Assembly: GCA_017520545.1 (NCBI GenBank)
Contig: JAFXFM010000005.1
Span: 51,977-115,976, forward strand
From: Alistipes sp.
Lineage (GTDB): Bacteria > Bacteroidota > Bacteroidia > Bacteroidales > Rikenellaceae
DNA length: 64,000 nt
Direction of reading: 5' to 3'
Below are positions 1 to 9,071 of the stretch, piece by piece. The position numbers and the translations under genes were made by a program. Numbering within the stretch: the first letter of the stretch is position 1; the number at the start of each line of letters is the position of its first letter. The notes under the pieces were generated by a model. That model saw only the letters and a program-made list of their open reading frames with translations, had not been told where the DNA came from and searched no databases.

Positions 1-671
1 TTATAGCGCACGAACTGCCCGAACTCCGCAAGGTTTTCCGCAAGCCTATAATCGCGAACATCAGTGGTTTTTCGATTGAGGAGTATGTTGAGTGTTGCTC
101 GAAGTTGGACAAGGAGGAGCAGGTGGCAATTTTGGAGGTTAATATATCGTGTCCGAACGTACATAACGGAGGTATGGCATTCGGAACATCGCCCGAATCG
201 GCTGCGGCCGTTACAAAGGCGGTAAAAGCGGTTACCACAAAGCCCGTATTTATAAAACTTTCGCCCAATGTAACCGACATCGTTGCCATTGCAAAGGCGT
301 GCGAGGAGGCTGGTGCGGACGGTATTACACTAATAAATACGATGCTCGGTATGCGTATCGACATCGCTCGTCGCAAGCCCGTAATTGCCAACAAAATGGG
401 AGGTTTTTCGGGCGCAGCGATATTCCCGATTGCGGTGCGAATGGTCTATCAGGTGGCTCACGCTGTAAAAATTCCTGTAATCGGCTGCGGCGGTGTTTCC
501 TCGGCAGAGGATGTTGTCGAGATGATGATGGCAGGTGCTACGGGCGTTCAGGTGGGCGCCGAAAACCTGCGTAACCCCTACGCCTGCAAGGAGATTATCG
601 AGGAGTTACCATACGTTATGGAGCGACTCGGCATCGAGAAGTTAAGTGATATAATTGGAATAATCGAATAA
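1..671 (+). CDS. pyrD: Dihydroorotate dehydrogenase B catalytic subunit (5' partial)
   Basis: Oxidises dihydroorotate to orotate, the fourth step of UMP synthesis. The reading frame is open from base 3 to the stop, so the gene begins upstream of the window and roughly the first third is missing. The visible part has the FMN-barrel signature of class 1 enzymes: an NISCPN motif whose Cys is the usual catalytic base of class 1B enzymes, and a C-terminal phosphate-binding stretch GCGGVSS followed by GATGVQVG. It heads a pyrD-pyrF-pyrE-pyrB run on the same strand with short gaps, which fits one pyrimidine operon. Class 1B enzymes normally pair with a PyrK electron-transfer subunit; that gene would lie outside the window. 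Assignment is firm; the 1A/1B choice rests on the Cys motif. Confidence 0.95.
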   Translation, partial: IAHELPELRKVFRKPIIANISGFSIEEYVECCSKLDKEEQVAILEVNISCPNVHNGGMAFGTSPESAAAVTKAVKAVTTKPVFIKLSPNVTDIVAIAKACEEAGADGITLINTMLGMRIDIARRKPVIANKMGGFSGAAIFPIAVRMVYQVAHAVKIPVIGCGGVSSAEDVVEMMMAGATGVQVGAENLRNPYACKEIIEELPYVMERLGIEKLSDIIGIIE

Positions 672-732
672 AATTTAAAATAAAAAGCCAGTGGCTAATG
701 CCCAATGGCTAAAAGCCCAAAAAGAAAAAGTT

Positions 733-1434
733 ATGGCAAAAGATGTAATTATTGCGTGCGATTTCAGCAGCAAGGAGCAGACGCTCACATTCTTGGATAA
801 GTTTACTGGTCGCAAACCATTCGTGAAAATTGGTATGGAGCTATTCTACGCTGAAGGTCCTGCCATTGTGCGAGAGATTAAGGCTCGTGGACACAAAATT
901 TTCCTCGACCTCAAATTGCACGATATCCCCAACACCGTACGCAAAGCGATGAGTGTTTTGTCGCGCCTCGATGTCGATATGTGCAACGTTCACGCAGCCG
1001 GAACCATAGATATGATGCGTGGTGCATTAGAGGGATTGACACGTGAGGACGGAACTCGTCCGTTGCTCATTGCCGTAACACAACTCACCTCCACAAGCGA
1101 GAAGCGTATGCAGAAGGAGTTGCTCATCGACGCAACCATCAACGACTGCATCGCAAAGTATGCCGAAAATGCAAAAGAGGCGGGCTTGGACGGCGTAGTT
1201 TGCTCGCCACTCGAAGCGTCGCTCGTTAAGGAGCATTGCGGCAAGGAGTTCTTCACAATCACTCCGGGCGTACGTTTTGCTGACAGCTCGAAGGACGACC
1301 AAGTACGCATTATGACACCTGCTCAGGCACGCGAGATTGGCTCGGACTACATTGTTGTCGGTCGTCCTATCACAGCAGCCGAAAACCCCGTAGAGGCGTA
1401 CGAGCGTTGCTGCAAAGAGTTCTTAAATGAGTAA
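733..1434 (+). CDS. pyrF: Orotidine 5'-phosphate decarboxylase
   Basis: Decarboxylates OMP to UMP, the last step of the pathway. The 233-residue protein has the family active-site motif [10 protein letters not shown] (Asp-x-Lys-x2-Asp) and a C-terminal phosphate loop VVGRPIT, and its length is normal for the bacterial single-domain enzyme. An in-frame GTG at 691 would add 14 residues, but those bases match an intergenic sequence seen elsewhere in the window (gccaatggctaaaagcc type), so the ATG at 733 is preferred. It lies 61 bases after pyrD and 23 bases before pyrE. Confidence 0.96.
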   Translation: MAKDVIIACDFSSKEQTLTFLDKFTGRKPFVKIGMELFYAEGPAIVREIKARGHKIFLDLKLHDIPNTVRKAMSVLSRLDVDMCNVHAAGTIDMMRGALEGLTREDGTRPLLIAVTQLTSTSEKRMQKELLIDATINDCIAKYAENAKEAGLDGVVCSPLEASLVKEHCGKEFFTITPGVRFADSSKDDQVRIMTPAQAREIGSDYIVVGRPITAAENPVEAYERCCKEFLNE

Positions 1435-1457
1435 TAACGAATAAAAAATATACTATT

Positions 1458-2087
1458 ATGGAAAAAACTATTGCAAAAGAGTTACTTTCGATCAACGCTG
1501 TATTTTTGCGTCCGGAGCAGCCTTTCACTTGGGCAAGCGGTATTAAGAGCCCTATCTACTGCGACAACCGCCTTATTTTAACTGCACCACGTGTTCGTGA
1601 ACAGGTGGAGGCCGGTTTGGCAGAGTTGGTAAAGAGGCATTTCCCCGAGTGCGAGGTGCTGATGGGTACTTCGACTGCTGGTATTGCTCACGCCGCAATA
1701 GTGGCTACAATTCTTGATTTGCCAATGGGTTATGTTCGTAGCGGTGCGAAGGACCACGGCCGTACAAACCGCATCGAAGGCAAGTTGGAGAGGGGACAGA
1801 AGGTTGTTGTTGTCGAGGACTTAATCTCAACAGGAGGCTCGTGCATCGAGGTTGTTGATGCATTGCGCGAGGCGGGTGCCGATGTTCTGGGCATCGTAAG
1901 CATCTTCACCTACGGAATGAAACGTGGTGTGGAGCGTATCGAGGCTGCCAACACCGTAAATTACTCGTTGTCGAATCTCGACGCACTCGTCGAGGTGGCT
2001 GCCGAAGAGGGCTATATTGCTCCGGAGTGGCAGGAGCGTATCCTCGCCTTCCGCAACAACCCAAGCGACGAGAGTTGGATTAAATAG
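1458..2087 (+). CDS. pyrE: Orotate phosphoribosyltransferase
   Basis: Transfers phosphoribose from PRPP to orotate, giving OMP. The 209-residue protein shows the type I PRTase PRPP loop [13 protein letters not shown] near residues 115-127 and the flexible-loop region [11 protein letters not shown], which carries the catalytic Lys and His usual in this family. It sits between pyrF and pyrB in a same-strand run, so co-transcription is likely. No anomaly seen. Confidence 0.95.
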   Translation: MEKTIAKELLSINAVFLRPEQPFTWASGIKSPIYCDNRLILTAPRVREQVEAGLAELVKRHFPECEVLMGTSTAGIAHAAIVATILDLPMGYVRSGAKDHGRTNRIEGKLERGQKVVVVEDLISTGGSCIEVVDALREAGADVLGIVSIFTYGMKRGVERIEAANTVNYSLSNLDALVEVAAEEGYIAPEWQERILAFRNNPSDESWIK

Positions 2088-2128
2088 ATTTATAATAGCC
2101 GATGGCTAAAAGCTAATCGCCCTAAAAA

Positions 2129-3214
2129 ATGAATACTATGAGACATTTAACAGACCCTACAGATTTGACTCGCAAAGAGACCGATGATATTGTCGCTTTG
2201 GCACTCGATATTATAGCAAATCGCTCAAAGTATAGCGAGGTATGCAAAGGCAAGAAGTTGGCGACACTATTCTACGAGCCAAGTACACGTACTCGTTTAA
2301 GCTTCACATCTGCAATGATGGAGTTGGGCGGTAACGTACTCGGATTCTCGGATGCAAATTCATCATCAGTGAGCAAGGGCGAAACGGTGGAAGATACCGT
2401 TCGCGTGGTGGGAAACTTTGTGGATATTATCGCTATGCGCCACCATATCGAGGGTGCTCCGTTGGACGCATCAATGGTTTCGCCTGTACCAATCATCAAC
2501 GCAGGCGATGGCTCGCACGCTCACCCAACGCAGACTTTGACCGATCTACTCACCATTACTCGCGAGTTGGGACACCTCGACAACCTTACAATCGGTTTCT
2601 GCGGCGATTTGCTCTATGGTCGTACCGTTCATTCACTCATTAAGGCTATGTCGCGCTACGAGGGTACCAAGTTTGTGCTTATCGCTCCCGATTCGCTCCG
2701 TTTGCCCGACTATATCAAGCACGACGTGTGCGAGAAGAACGGCATAGAGTACCGCGAAGTATCGTCGCTCGAAGAGGTTATTGGAGAGTTGGATATTCTC
2801 TATATGACTCGCGTTCAGCAGGAGCGCTTTACGGATAAGGCTGAGTATGAGCGTGTTAAAGATTGCTATATCCTCGACACCGAGAAGATGGCGCTGGCGA
2901 AGGAGAAGATGGCAGTTTTGCACCCACTCCCACGCGTAAACGAGATAACTAAGTCTGTCGATGCGGACCCTCGTGCTGCATATTTCCGTCAGGTTGAGAA
3001 TGGTAAGTTTGTGCGTATGGCACTGATATATACGTTGTTGAATTGGGCAAATGAGGGAGCCGCGCCACTCGAAAACCACAAGGCCGTAGAGGTCGAGGGT
3101 TTGGTTTGTCCGAATAAGAAGTGTATCTGCAATAACGAAAACGTAGAGTACAAATTCCAACTTTCAGAAGGTGGCGTTTATCGTTGCCTCTACTGCTCGG
3201 CAAAGGCGGAGTAG
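2129..3214 (+). CDS. pyrB: Aspartate carbamoyltransferase with fused C-terminal PyrI-like zinc domain
   Basis: Condenses carbamoyl phosphate with aspartate. The first ~310 residues are a normal catalytic chain with STRTR (carbamoyl-phosphate binding), HAHPTQ and HPLPR motifs. The protein is 361 residues, about 50 longer than a typical catalytic chain. The extra tail carries two Cys pairs, CPNKKC and CLYC, spaced like the zinc site of the regulatory chain PyrI, but without PyrI's N-terminal nucleotide-binding domain. In E. coli the zinc domain makes the contact between regulatory and catalytic chains; here it is covalently attached and there is no room for an allosteric domain, so CTP feedback through PyrI is unlikely from this gene alone. 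An alternative start lies at 2138. It is the last gene of the pyr run and is followed by a strong terminator. Confidence 0.93.
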   Translation: MNTMRHLTDPTDLTRKETDDIVALALDIIANRSKYSEVCKGKKLATLFYEPSTRTRLSFTSAMMELGGNVLGFSDANSSSVSKGETVEDTVRVVGNFVDIIAMRHHIEGAPLDASMVSPVPIINAGDGSHAHPTQTLTDLLTITRELGHLDNLTIGFCGDLLYGRTVHSLIKAMSRYEGTKFVLIAPDSLRLPDYIKHDVCEKNGIEYREVSSLEEVIGELDILYMTRVQQERFTDKAEYERVKDCYILDTEKMALAKEKMAVLHPLPRVNEITKSVDADPRAAYFRQVENGKFVRMALIYTLLNWANEGAAPLENHKAVEVEGLVCPNKKCICNNENVEYKFQLSEGGVYRCLYCSAKAE

Positions 3215-3233
3215 GGTTTCGGAGTACGATACA

Positions 3234-3272
3234 CACAAAAAGGAGCGAGAAGTTTTTTCGCTCCTTTTTGTG
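3234..3272 (+). terminator. Rho-independent terminator after the pyr operon
   Basis: A perfect 15-bp stem (arms 3234-3248 and 3258-3272) built from cacaaaaaggagcga and its complement. The 3' arm carries a T5 run. It lies 20 bases after the pyrB stop and closes the pyr transcription unit. Confidence 0.85.
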
Positions 3273-3499
3273 CTCTTTATGAACTTCTATTCTTGGTTTC
3301 CAGAGAGCTTACAGCCTTGTAGATGTACAAAAAGATAAAAGACGCAAAAACCATTCCTCGAATTTTCGGGGTGTGTAGGGGTTATAGGAATTGATAGGTT
3401 AAATTCAAGTGTCAGTTGTCGGTTACCCTTAGGGCTTTCCAACCCAAACGCAAAACTCAAAAGTTTTCCGTTTTCCGCTTTCCGTTTTCCGTTTTTTAC

Positions 3500-3507
3500 T
3501 ATCTTTG
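3500..3507 (+). promoter_or_regulatory. Bacteroidetes -7 element for the rlmD-like gene
   Basis: TATCTTTG matches the TAnnTTTG -7 consensus and ends 18 bases before the ATG at 3526. No clear TTTG -33 box is visible at the usual distance. Apart from this site and the terminator, the 311-base gap 3215-3525 shows no other feature. Confidence 0.5.
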
Positions 3508-3525
3508 TGCCAAAGATCGAAAACA

Positions 3526-4935
3526 ATGGCAAGAAAAAAAGGTCCTATGCCCCTGATTGAGGGGCTGGAAATTACAACATTAGCCGCCGAAGGTAAGGCG
3601 ATGGGACACCACGAGGGTGTGGTGATTTTTGTGCCGATGACCATTCCGGGCGACGTAGTGGATGTGCAGATTACCAAGCGACACCGCCGCTTTATGGAGG
3701 GTAGAGTGGTGCGTTTTGTGCATAAGTCCGAAAATCGTGTAGAGCCTGTATGTCAGCACTTTGGCGTATGTGGAGGTTGCAAATGGCAAAACCTACCATA
3801 TCAGACACAGCTCGACTACAAGACACAGCAGGTGTGCGACCAGTTAGTGCGTATCGGCAAGCTTGAAATTCCCGAAGTGCGTCCTTGTCTTGGCTCGGAG
3901 CAACAACTCTACTACCGCAACAAAATCGAATACACCTTTGCCGATAAGCGTTGGCTGACATACGAGGAGATTGCGCAGCAGGGCGATATCGCACCACAGC
4001 CGGCACTTGGTTTCCACATTCCGAATATGTTCGACAAAATTCTCGATATCGAGGAGTGCCACTTGCAGGCATCGCCTTCGAACGAGATTCGTAACTTTAT
4101 AAAGAACTTCTGTATAGAGCAGGGATACTCGTTTCACAATGCACGTGCGCACGAGGGCTTGATGCGAGGAATCGTCCTACGTACCGCCTCGACTGGCGAT
4201 ATTATGCTCTCGGTAATCTTCAACGAAAACGACCAAAAGCGTATCTCTGCGCTCTTCGATGCCGTATTGAAGGAGTTTCCGCAGATCACCTCGGCAATCT
4301 ACTTCATCAACGAGAAGTGGAACGATTCGACGGGCGATTTGACACCAATCTGCTACGCCGGAAAAGACCATATTATGGAGGAGATGGAGGGCTTGCAATT
4401 TAAGGTAGGTCCGAAATCGTTCTATCAGACCAACTCGAAGCAGGCATACGAGCTCTACAAAGTTACGCGCGAATTTGCAGAGTTACGCGAGGGCGACACT
4501 CTCTACGACCTCTACACCGGTACGGGAACTATCGCAAACTTCTGCGCCAAGCGTTGCAAGAAGGTTGTCGGCATCGAGTACGTGCCCGAGGCTATCGAGG
4601 ACGCTAAAATCAACTCGCAGATTAACGGCATCGAGAATACATCGTTCTATGCGGGCGATATGAAGAAGGTCCTAAATAACGACTTTATAGCCAAAAATGG
4701 CCGTCCTGACGTAATTATACTCGACCCACCACGTGCGGGTGTTGATGAGCCTGTGATTGATGTTATTTTGAACGCGGCACCCGAACGCATTGTCTATGTG
4801 AGTTGCAACCCCGCAACCCAAGCCCGCGATTTGGCATTGATGAGCGGAATGTATCGAATCGTGGCGGTGCAACCTGTCGATATGTTCCCTCACACTCACC
4901 ACGTTGAAAATGTTGTAAAACTCGAAAAGCGATGA
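3526..4935 (+). CDS. rlmD: 23S rRNA (uracil-C5)-methyltransferase, RlmD/RumA family
   Basis: Predicted SAM-dependent methyltransferase acting on uracil in 23S rRNA. It starts with a TRAM-like RNA-binding domain, followed by an iron-sulfur-type Cys cluster (CQHFGVCGGC near residue 80), a SAM-binding segment (LYDLYTGTGTIANF) and the catalytic motif ILDPPRAGV / YVSCNPATQARDL, whose Cys forms the covalent intermediate in this family. Length (469 aa) is normal. A TTG seven codons upstream lies inside the -7 promoter element, so the ATG at 3526 is chosen. Its stop overlaps the start of the nuclease gene by 4 bases. The exact target base is inferred from the family. Confidence 0.88.
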   Translation: MARKKGPMPLIEGLEITTLAAEGKAMGHHEGVVIFVPMTIPGDVVDVQITKRHRRFMEGRVVRFVHKSENRVEPVCQHFGVCGGCKWQNLPYQTQLDYKTQQVCDQLVRIGKLEIPEVRPCLGSEQQLYYRNKIEYTFADKRWLTYEEIAQQGDIAPQPALGFHIPNMFDKILDIEECHLQASPSNEIRNFIKNFCIEQGYSFHNARAHEGLMRGIVLRTASTGDIMLSVIFNENDQKRISALFDAVLKEFPQITSAIYFINEKWNDSTGDLTPICYAGKDHIMEEMEGLQFKVGPKSFYQTNSKQAYELYKVTREFAELREGDTLYDLYTGTGTIANFCAKRCKKVVGIEYVPEAIEDAKINSQINGIENTSFYAGDMKKVLNNDFIAKNGRPDVIILDPPRAGVDEPVIDVILNAAPERIVYVSCNPATQARDLALMSGMYRIVAVQPVDMFPHTHHVENVVKLEKR

Positions 4936-5813
4936 AGAATTTAAGAGTGCCATTTGCGATACTGTGCGGTATAGTTATCGCCTGCTCGACATCGGGATTT
5001 AATGAAAATCTCGGCGACGTCCCAAAGCCTGCGGTTATCAATACCGATGGCTGGGCGGAGATGCCTGCAAGAATTGATGGTAACCCAACCTGGGAGTATT
5101 GCTACCACGATAAGTTACCTTCAAACAACCGTTTGCGCAACTACTCGTTCTGCTTCGACAAGGTGAAGTATTGCGCTGTGTGGGTGGCATATCCGTTACA
5201 CCCCTGCTACATCGATGGCGAAGGCGACCGTACAAATGCGTGGGGGTACGATCCGTGCTGCATTGACGACTACTACGAGCCGAATTTGCGAAATGCTTAC
5301 TATCCGCAGAATGGCGACAAGTATAGCCATTCGCGTGGTCATCAGCTTCCTTCGGCAGACCGTGTAGCGTCGAATGCCGACAATGCTACAACATTCTACT
5401 ACACCAATATGACTCCGCAGTTGCAGTCGCTTAATGGAGCAACGTGGGAGAACTTGGAGAGTGATATCCGCAAGAAGTGGATGTGTACAGACACGCTCTA
5501 CGTTGTTACAGGAGCACACTTTGCCGAGGGACACGGCTATGCCTACGACAATAAAGGCAAGGGTAAGGCGTGCGCTGTTCCGACTCACTATTACAAGGTT
5601 ATTCTGCGCACCAAGTCGGGCAATAGTGGCAAGTGGGTTAAGGAGTGCTCTGCCGAAGAGTTACAATGCGTAGGCTTCTGGTTTGACCACGCTGCGAAGG
5701 CTCCACGACAGATGATGTCCGTAGCCGAGATTGAGCGCAAGACGGGCCACACATTCTTTGTGAACGTGCCAAATGCGCCGAAAGAGGAGTGTAACGAGAA
5801 TGATTGGTTGTAA
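4932..5813 (+). CDS. Secreted DNA/RNA non-specific endonuclease (NUC1/EndoG family), lipoprotein-like
   Basis: 293 residues with a short hydrophobic N terminus ending in IACS, a plausible lipobox. The catalytic region contains SRGHQLPSADR, a variant of the DRGH motif of this family with Asp replaced by Ser but the catalytic His kept. It is followed by NMTPQLQSLNGATWENLE, which supplies the metal-binding Asn and the downstream Glu. It should cleave nucleic acid outside the cytoplasm, perhaps for nucleotide scavenging or to degrade extracellular DNA. Its ATG overlaps the preceding stop (ATGA), so translation is probably coupled although the two genes are functionally unrelated. Confidence 0.85.
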   Translation: MKNLRVPFAILCGIVIACSTSGFNENLGDVPKPAVINTDGWAEMPARIDGNPTWEYCYHDKLPSNNRLRNYSFCFDKVKYCAVWVAYPLHPCYIDGEGDRTNAWGYDPCCIDDYYEPNLRNAYYPQNGDKYSHSRGHQLPSADRVASNADNATTFYYTNMTPQLQSLNGATWENLESDIRKKWMCTDTLYVVTGAHFAEGHGYAYDNKGKGKACAVPTHYYKVILRTKSGNSGKWVKECSAEELQCVGFWFDHAAKAPRQMMSVAEIERKTGHTFFVNVPNAPKEECNENDWL

Positions 5814-5831
5814 GAGATTGCACCAAGAATA

Positions 5832-5864
5832 AAAATGGGTATCGAAAATTTCGATACCCATTTT
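5832..5864. terminator. Bidirectional terminator between convergent genes
   Basis: An almost perfect palindrome of 16-bp arms (aaaatgggtatcgaaa and complement) with A-rich and T-rich flanks on either side. It separates the plus-strand nuclease gene from the minus-strand FNT gene, whose stop is at 5871. Confidence 0.85.
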
Positions 5865-5870
5865 GTTTGC

Positions 5871-6485
5871 CTATTTTACGGTTAGAATACGTGGTATATT
5901 GCAACCGATAAGGTTTCCGAGGATTGCAAATGTCCACGGCATAATATAGTGGGTTGCGCTGCCGTTGGCAGTAAGCCAATCTACGCCATAATAGAAGATG
6001 TCGGCAACGCAGTGGGGTAGACCGCAAACGATAAATACAGGCACTCCAAGCAGCACAGTCATCCACTTATTTTCGTGTCCGTAACGCACTGCAATCTCCA
6101 TAATAAAGCCTGTTCCAATGGCACGAACAAGAATCTGCCACCACTCCGAAGATACTCTGTCGGCAATGATTCTAGACACCACCTCGTTGGCTTGGGCGAT
6201 AGCCGTACTGCTCGATGCAGCAACAATGAGCGCAAGAGCCATAACACCTACCCAATTGCCGGCAAGGATATAAAATAGACGCCCCCAATCTCTTACCTCG
6301 CGCCATACAAATGAGCCTGCATAACCCGTATAGAGTGCCCAACTGCCATAGAGAACACCGAAGAGTCCGAACGAAAATAGAAATGCGCCTACAACACCGC
6401 CAACCATACTGTACGCAAAACCTGCGCAGCCGATAAGCAATCCCGCGCAGATAGAGCGTTTTGTCAAATTCAGAAGCTCCTTCAA
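5871..6485 (-). CDS. Formate/nitrite transporter (FNT) family membrane protein
   Basis: A 204-residue integral membrane protein with about six hydrophobic segments. Family-like stretches appear in order: GAFLFSFGL...GYAGSF (helix 2 region), GNWVGV, VRAIGTGFIMEIAV, a GLPHCVADIFY segment resembling the conserved His-containing GFEHSVANM motif, and a final GNLIGCNIP. FNT proteins are pentameric channels for formate, nitrite or hydrosulfide. At ~200 residues it is shorter than FocA or NirC (~270), so the substrate cannot be predicted. It lies 12 bases downstream of manA on the same strand and may be co-transcribed. Confidence 0.75.
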   Translation of the reverse strand: MKELLNLTKRSICAGLLIGCAGFAYSMVGGVVGAFLFSFGLFGVLYGSWALYTGYAGSFVWREVRDWGRLFYILAGNWVGVMALALIVAASSSTAIAQANEVVSRIIADRVSSEWWQILVRAIGTGFIMEIAVRYGHENKWMTVLLGVPVFIVCGLPHCVADIFYYGVDWLTANGSATHYIMPWTFAILGNLIGCNIPRILTVK

Positions 6486-6497
6486 TGTAATTTAATT

Positions 6498-7481
6498 TTA
6501 GAGGTGGGTGGCAAGAATTTGAGCCTTACCCTCTACCAGAACCTCGTTGGCAATAGCGGGTACAAGCATAACCTCGCCAGTGCGGAGCGTTTCGCTCGTT
6601 TCATTATCCAGCGAAACCTTCACCTCGCCTTCAATGCAGATATAAATGGTAAATGAGTCGCGCTGGCAGTAATCCAGCTCTACCGAGCCTTCAACCACGA
6701 GCATATCGGTCTTGAAATAGTCGCAATCAACGATATTGACCTCACTATTAGGCGCAGCAGCATAGGTGCGACGACACTCACCAACACCCGACTCGAAGTC
6801 GATGGCATCGACCGCTAACGCTGTGTGCAACTCACGTGATTTACCCTCGCTATCAACCCTGTTCCAATCGAAAATGCGATATGTAATATCCGATGTCTGC
6901 TGAATTTCCACAACATTCAACCCCTTTGCCAAGGCGTGAACCGTGCCGGCGGGGATAAAAAAAACGTCGCCTTTTTTGACAGGCACAGCCTCCAAAATAT
7001 CTGCAACCGTACCCTCTGCAACTGCGCGAATATACTCCTCGCGCGTAATGTTCTTATCTTTGAAACCGAGGTATATTACCGCACCCTCCTCGGCATCGGC
7101 AATGTACCACATCTCGGTCTTGCCAAACGAATTGTGTCGCTCGGCTGCCAATTCATCATTGGGGTGCACCTGCACCGAAAGGGTGTCGTTGCAGTCCAAG
7201 TTCTTGATAAGCAACGGAAAGTCTAAACCGAAGCGTTCAAAGACCTCTTCGCCAACCAATTCGCCCATATAAACCTCAATAATCTCTTGAAGATTATTGC
7301 CTTTGAGGAAGCCGTTTGCGACCTTCGATATCGAGCCTTTTACTCCCGAAATATCCCAACTTTCGCCATACGATTTCGTTTTGTCTGTGGTGCGAGGATA
7401 CAACCCCTTCTTGATGTCGAGCAGACGCTGTCCACCCCAAAGATTCTCTTTAAGCTGTGGTTTGAATTTAATAGGATACAT
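6498..7481 (-). CDS. manA: Mannose-6-phosphate isomerase, class I
   Basis: Interconverts mannose-6-phosphate and fructose-6-phosphate, feeding GDP-mannose or glycolysis. The 327-residue protein has LWGGQRL and YGESWDISG at the N terminus, the zinc-ligand motif QVHPND near residue 100, a KGDVFFIPAGTVHAL cupin segment and TSDITYRIFDW. Length and motifs fit the short class I enzymes common in Bacteroidetes. A -7 element lies 22 bases upstream. Confidence 0.93.
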   Translation of the reverse strand: MYPIKFKPQLKENLWGGQRLLDIKKGLYPRTTDKTKSYGESWDISGVKGSISKVANGFLKGNNLQEIIEVYMGELVGEEVFERFGLDFPLLIKNLDCNDTLSVQVHPNDELAAERHNSFGKTEMWYIADAEEGAVIYLGFKDKNITREEYIRAVAEGTVADILEAVPVKKGDVFFIPAGTVHALAKGLNVVEIQQTSDITYRIFDWNRVDSEGKSRELHTALAVDAIDFESGVGECRRTYAAAPNSEVNIVDCDYFKTDMLVVEGSVELDYCQRDSFTIYICIEGEVKVSLDNETSETLRTGEVMLVPAIANEVLVEGKAQILATHL

Positions 7482-7503
7482 ACTTTGCGTAATTATTCGG
7501 ACG

Positions 7504-7511
7504 CAAAGTTA
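7504..7511 (-). promoter_or_regulatory. Bacteroidetes -7 element for manA
   Basis: On the minus strand this reads TAACTTTG, matching TAnnTTTG, 22 bases before the manA ATG. No convincing -33 box lies 19-20 bases upstream. Confidence 0.45.
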
Positions 7512-7521
7512 AGAAAATTTT

Positions 7522-8823
7522 TCATTGAAATAACTTTTCGACCCGCCTAATTACATCGTCGCAGTCGGGCGCAAGCGGAAAGATGTGGCTAGGCTTGATG
7601 TAAGAGATATTTCGCTCCGCCTTGTAGCGTCGCTCACCGCCACCCGTAATGTTGAGCATTATGGTTGCATCGCGTTCAATTCTACCGCATTGCACCTCCG
7701 TAACAAGTGTAGCCACCGCTACCGCAGCAGCCGGATGGATATCCACGCCCTCCGTATCGAGAAAGAGCCGTGCAGCACGCTGTACCTGCAAATTTGTCGC
7801 CTGCAAAACATCACCATCGGTCATTTGCAATACGTCGAAGAGCCCTCCCGCAATAGAGTATGGAGGTTGGCGATTAGAGAGCACCTTCGCTTCGATAGTT
7901 GCTGCATCCCGACGAGCAACGTCAGCATCGTAGGGTAGTATCTCGCGAGAATGGTTATGCCACGCATTGTATATCGGCAAAAATGGCGCATTTTGCGATA
8001 CCATCAACCGCATAAAATTAGAGCCAAATCGCCCATCTTCAATAAGCCGCATATTTGCCTCCCACGCTGCAATTGCTCCTGTGCCGCTACCTACGGCTTG
8101 GAAATAGTAGTCGGGGATATGACCTATTGTGGTTACGGCAGAGAGGACACAAGTGCCCATACCATCACGTCGTGCCACGTTTTTCGCACCACCCTCGGCA
8201 TAGAACATCGGCGAGCGAAGGACTATTTCGCTCAACGCAATCGCATCGTAGTAGTCGCCTCCTTTGGCACAAGCGATGACCTTCACGCAGTCCGCAATGG
8301 GGTAATCGATCCATAGTGCATCGAGGTTGTCTTCGGGGACAACAAGCAGAAGTTTTATGTTGTTTTCCGAACAGACCTTAGCAAATGCGCGGGCGGTATT
8401 TCCCGCCGATGCAACGACCAAAACGCGTTCCGCCTTATCGCTTATGCGTGCGCAGACGCTGTACGCCTCACACTCCTTGAATGAACAGGTAGTCATCGTA
8501 GCACCACGCTCGGGGAGGTAGCCGTTAAAGGTTATGTAGAGATTTTTTAGCCCCAATGCGACGGCTAATCTCTCGCTCTTGTAGGTGGCGTGGGAGGCTT
8601 CACAGTGCAACATTCGACGCATCGGCAACCAATCGCGAAATTTATAGAGTGAGTTGTCGTCGTATAGTTTCAGTTGCTTGGCAGCATATTGCGTACGAAT
8701 CAGCGACGGCCTGCGGCAAGTGGGGTAGTCGAGCGACCACCCACAATCCTCAAATACTTCGCCCGTCGCCACGCACCACAGCGTATATTTAGTTGGTCGA
8801 AATTTATTCATCTTCATCTGCAA
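7522..8823 (-). CDS. Cysteate synthase (PLP-dependent, threonine synthase-like)
   Basis: A fold-type II PLP enzyme of 433 residues. The pyridoxal Lys is probably Lys116 in TTCSFKECEA, the position equivalent to SFKD in threonine synthase; ASAGNTARA is the substrate/phosphate loop and ITGGGERR the C-terminal PLP-phosphate region. The NGYLPERGA...FKECEA arrangement fits the cysteate synthase subfamily, which makes L-cysteate from O-phosphoserine and sulfite, better than true threonine synthase. In Alistipes and relatives cysteate feeds sulfonolipid (capnine-type) synthesis, so this may supply that pathway; that step is inference. Translation may start at Met5. A true threonine synthase is the main alternative. 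Confidence 0.75.
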   Translation of the reverse strand: MQMKMNKFRPTKYTLWCVATGEVFEDCGWSLDYPTCRRPSLIRTQYAAKQLKLYDDNSLYKFRDWLPMRRMLHCEASHATYKSERLAVALGLKNLYITFNGYLPERGATMTTCSFKECEAYSVCARISDKAERVLVVASAGNTARAFAKVCSENNIKLLLVVPEDNLDALWIDYPIADCVKVIACAKGGDYYDAIALSEIVLRSPMFYAEGGAKNVARRDGMGTCVLSAVTTIGHIPDYYFQAVGSGTGAIAAWEANMRLIEDGRFGSNFMRLMVSQNAPFLPIYNAWHNHSREILPYDADVARRDAATIEAKVLSNRQPPYSIAGGLFDVLQMTDGDVLQATNLQVQRAARLFLDTEGVDIHPAAAVAVATLVTEVQCGRIERDATIMLNITGGGERRYKAERNISYIKPSHIFPLAPDCDDVIRRVEKLFQ

Positions 8824-8833
8824 TTATTTCAGA

Positions 8834-8866
8834 CAAAGATAGATAAGTATTCTTTTACGATGGCAA
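8834..8866 (-). promoter_or_regulatory. Possible promoter of the cysteate synthase gene
   Basis: On the minus strand, TATCTTTG (8834-8841) matches the -7 consensus just upstream of the start, with a TTG (8864-8866) 22 bases further up, slightly longer than the usual 19-20 spacing. Confidence 0.45.
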
Positions 8867-8943
8867 GGCTACGCCCTTGTGCGGTATCAATAGGGATAAA
8901 AGAGTTATTTTGAGGATCGTCTTCCTTGTTGGTTTATAGAATA

Positions 8944-9047
8944 AAAAGCCCCCTCACAGGAGGGGGATTTAGGGGGTGGGTAACACACTGGGCTTTTGTC
9001 GAAAAGCAAAAGCCCCCTCACAGGAGGGGGTTTGGGGGTGGGTAACA
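8944..9047. repeat. Two direct copies of a G/C-block hairpin repeat
   Basis: Two ~40-base near-identical copies start at 8944 and 9008. Each has ccccctcacaggaggggg, a self-complementary hairpin, followed by a second G run and gtgggtaaca. They lie in the gap between the GH3 gene and the divergently read cysteate synthase promoter region. The C5/G5 block design recalls the repeat at the right end of the window. It may act as a terminator for the minus-strand surface locus; no coding is seen. Confidence 0.7.
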
Positions 9048-9071
9048 TATATCCTCACGGCGATTATACTA

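Noticed and set aside
691-732. N-terminal extension of pyrF from GTG 691
   Set aside because: It translates an intergenic repeat-like sequence; ATG 733 gives the normal family start.
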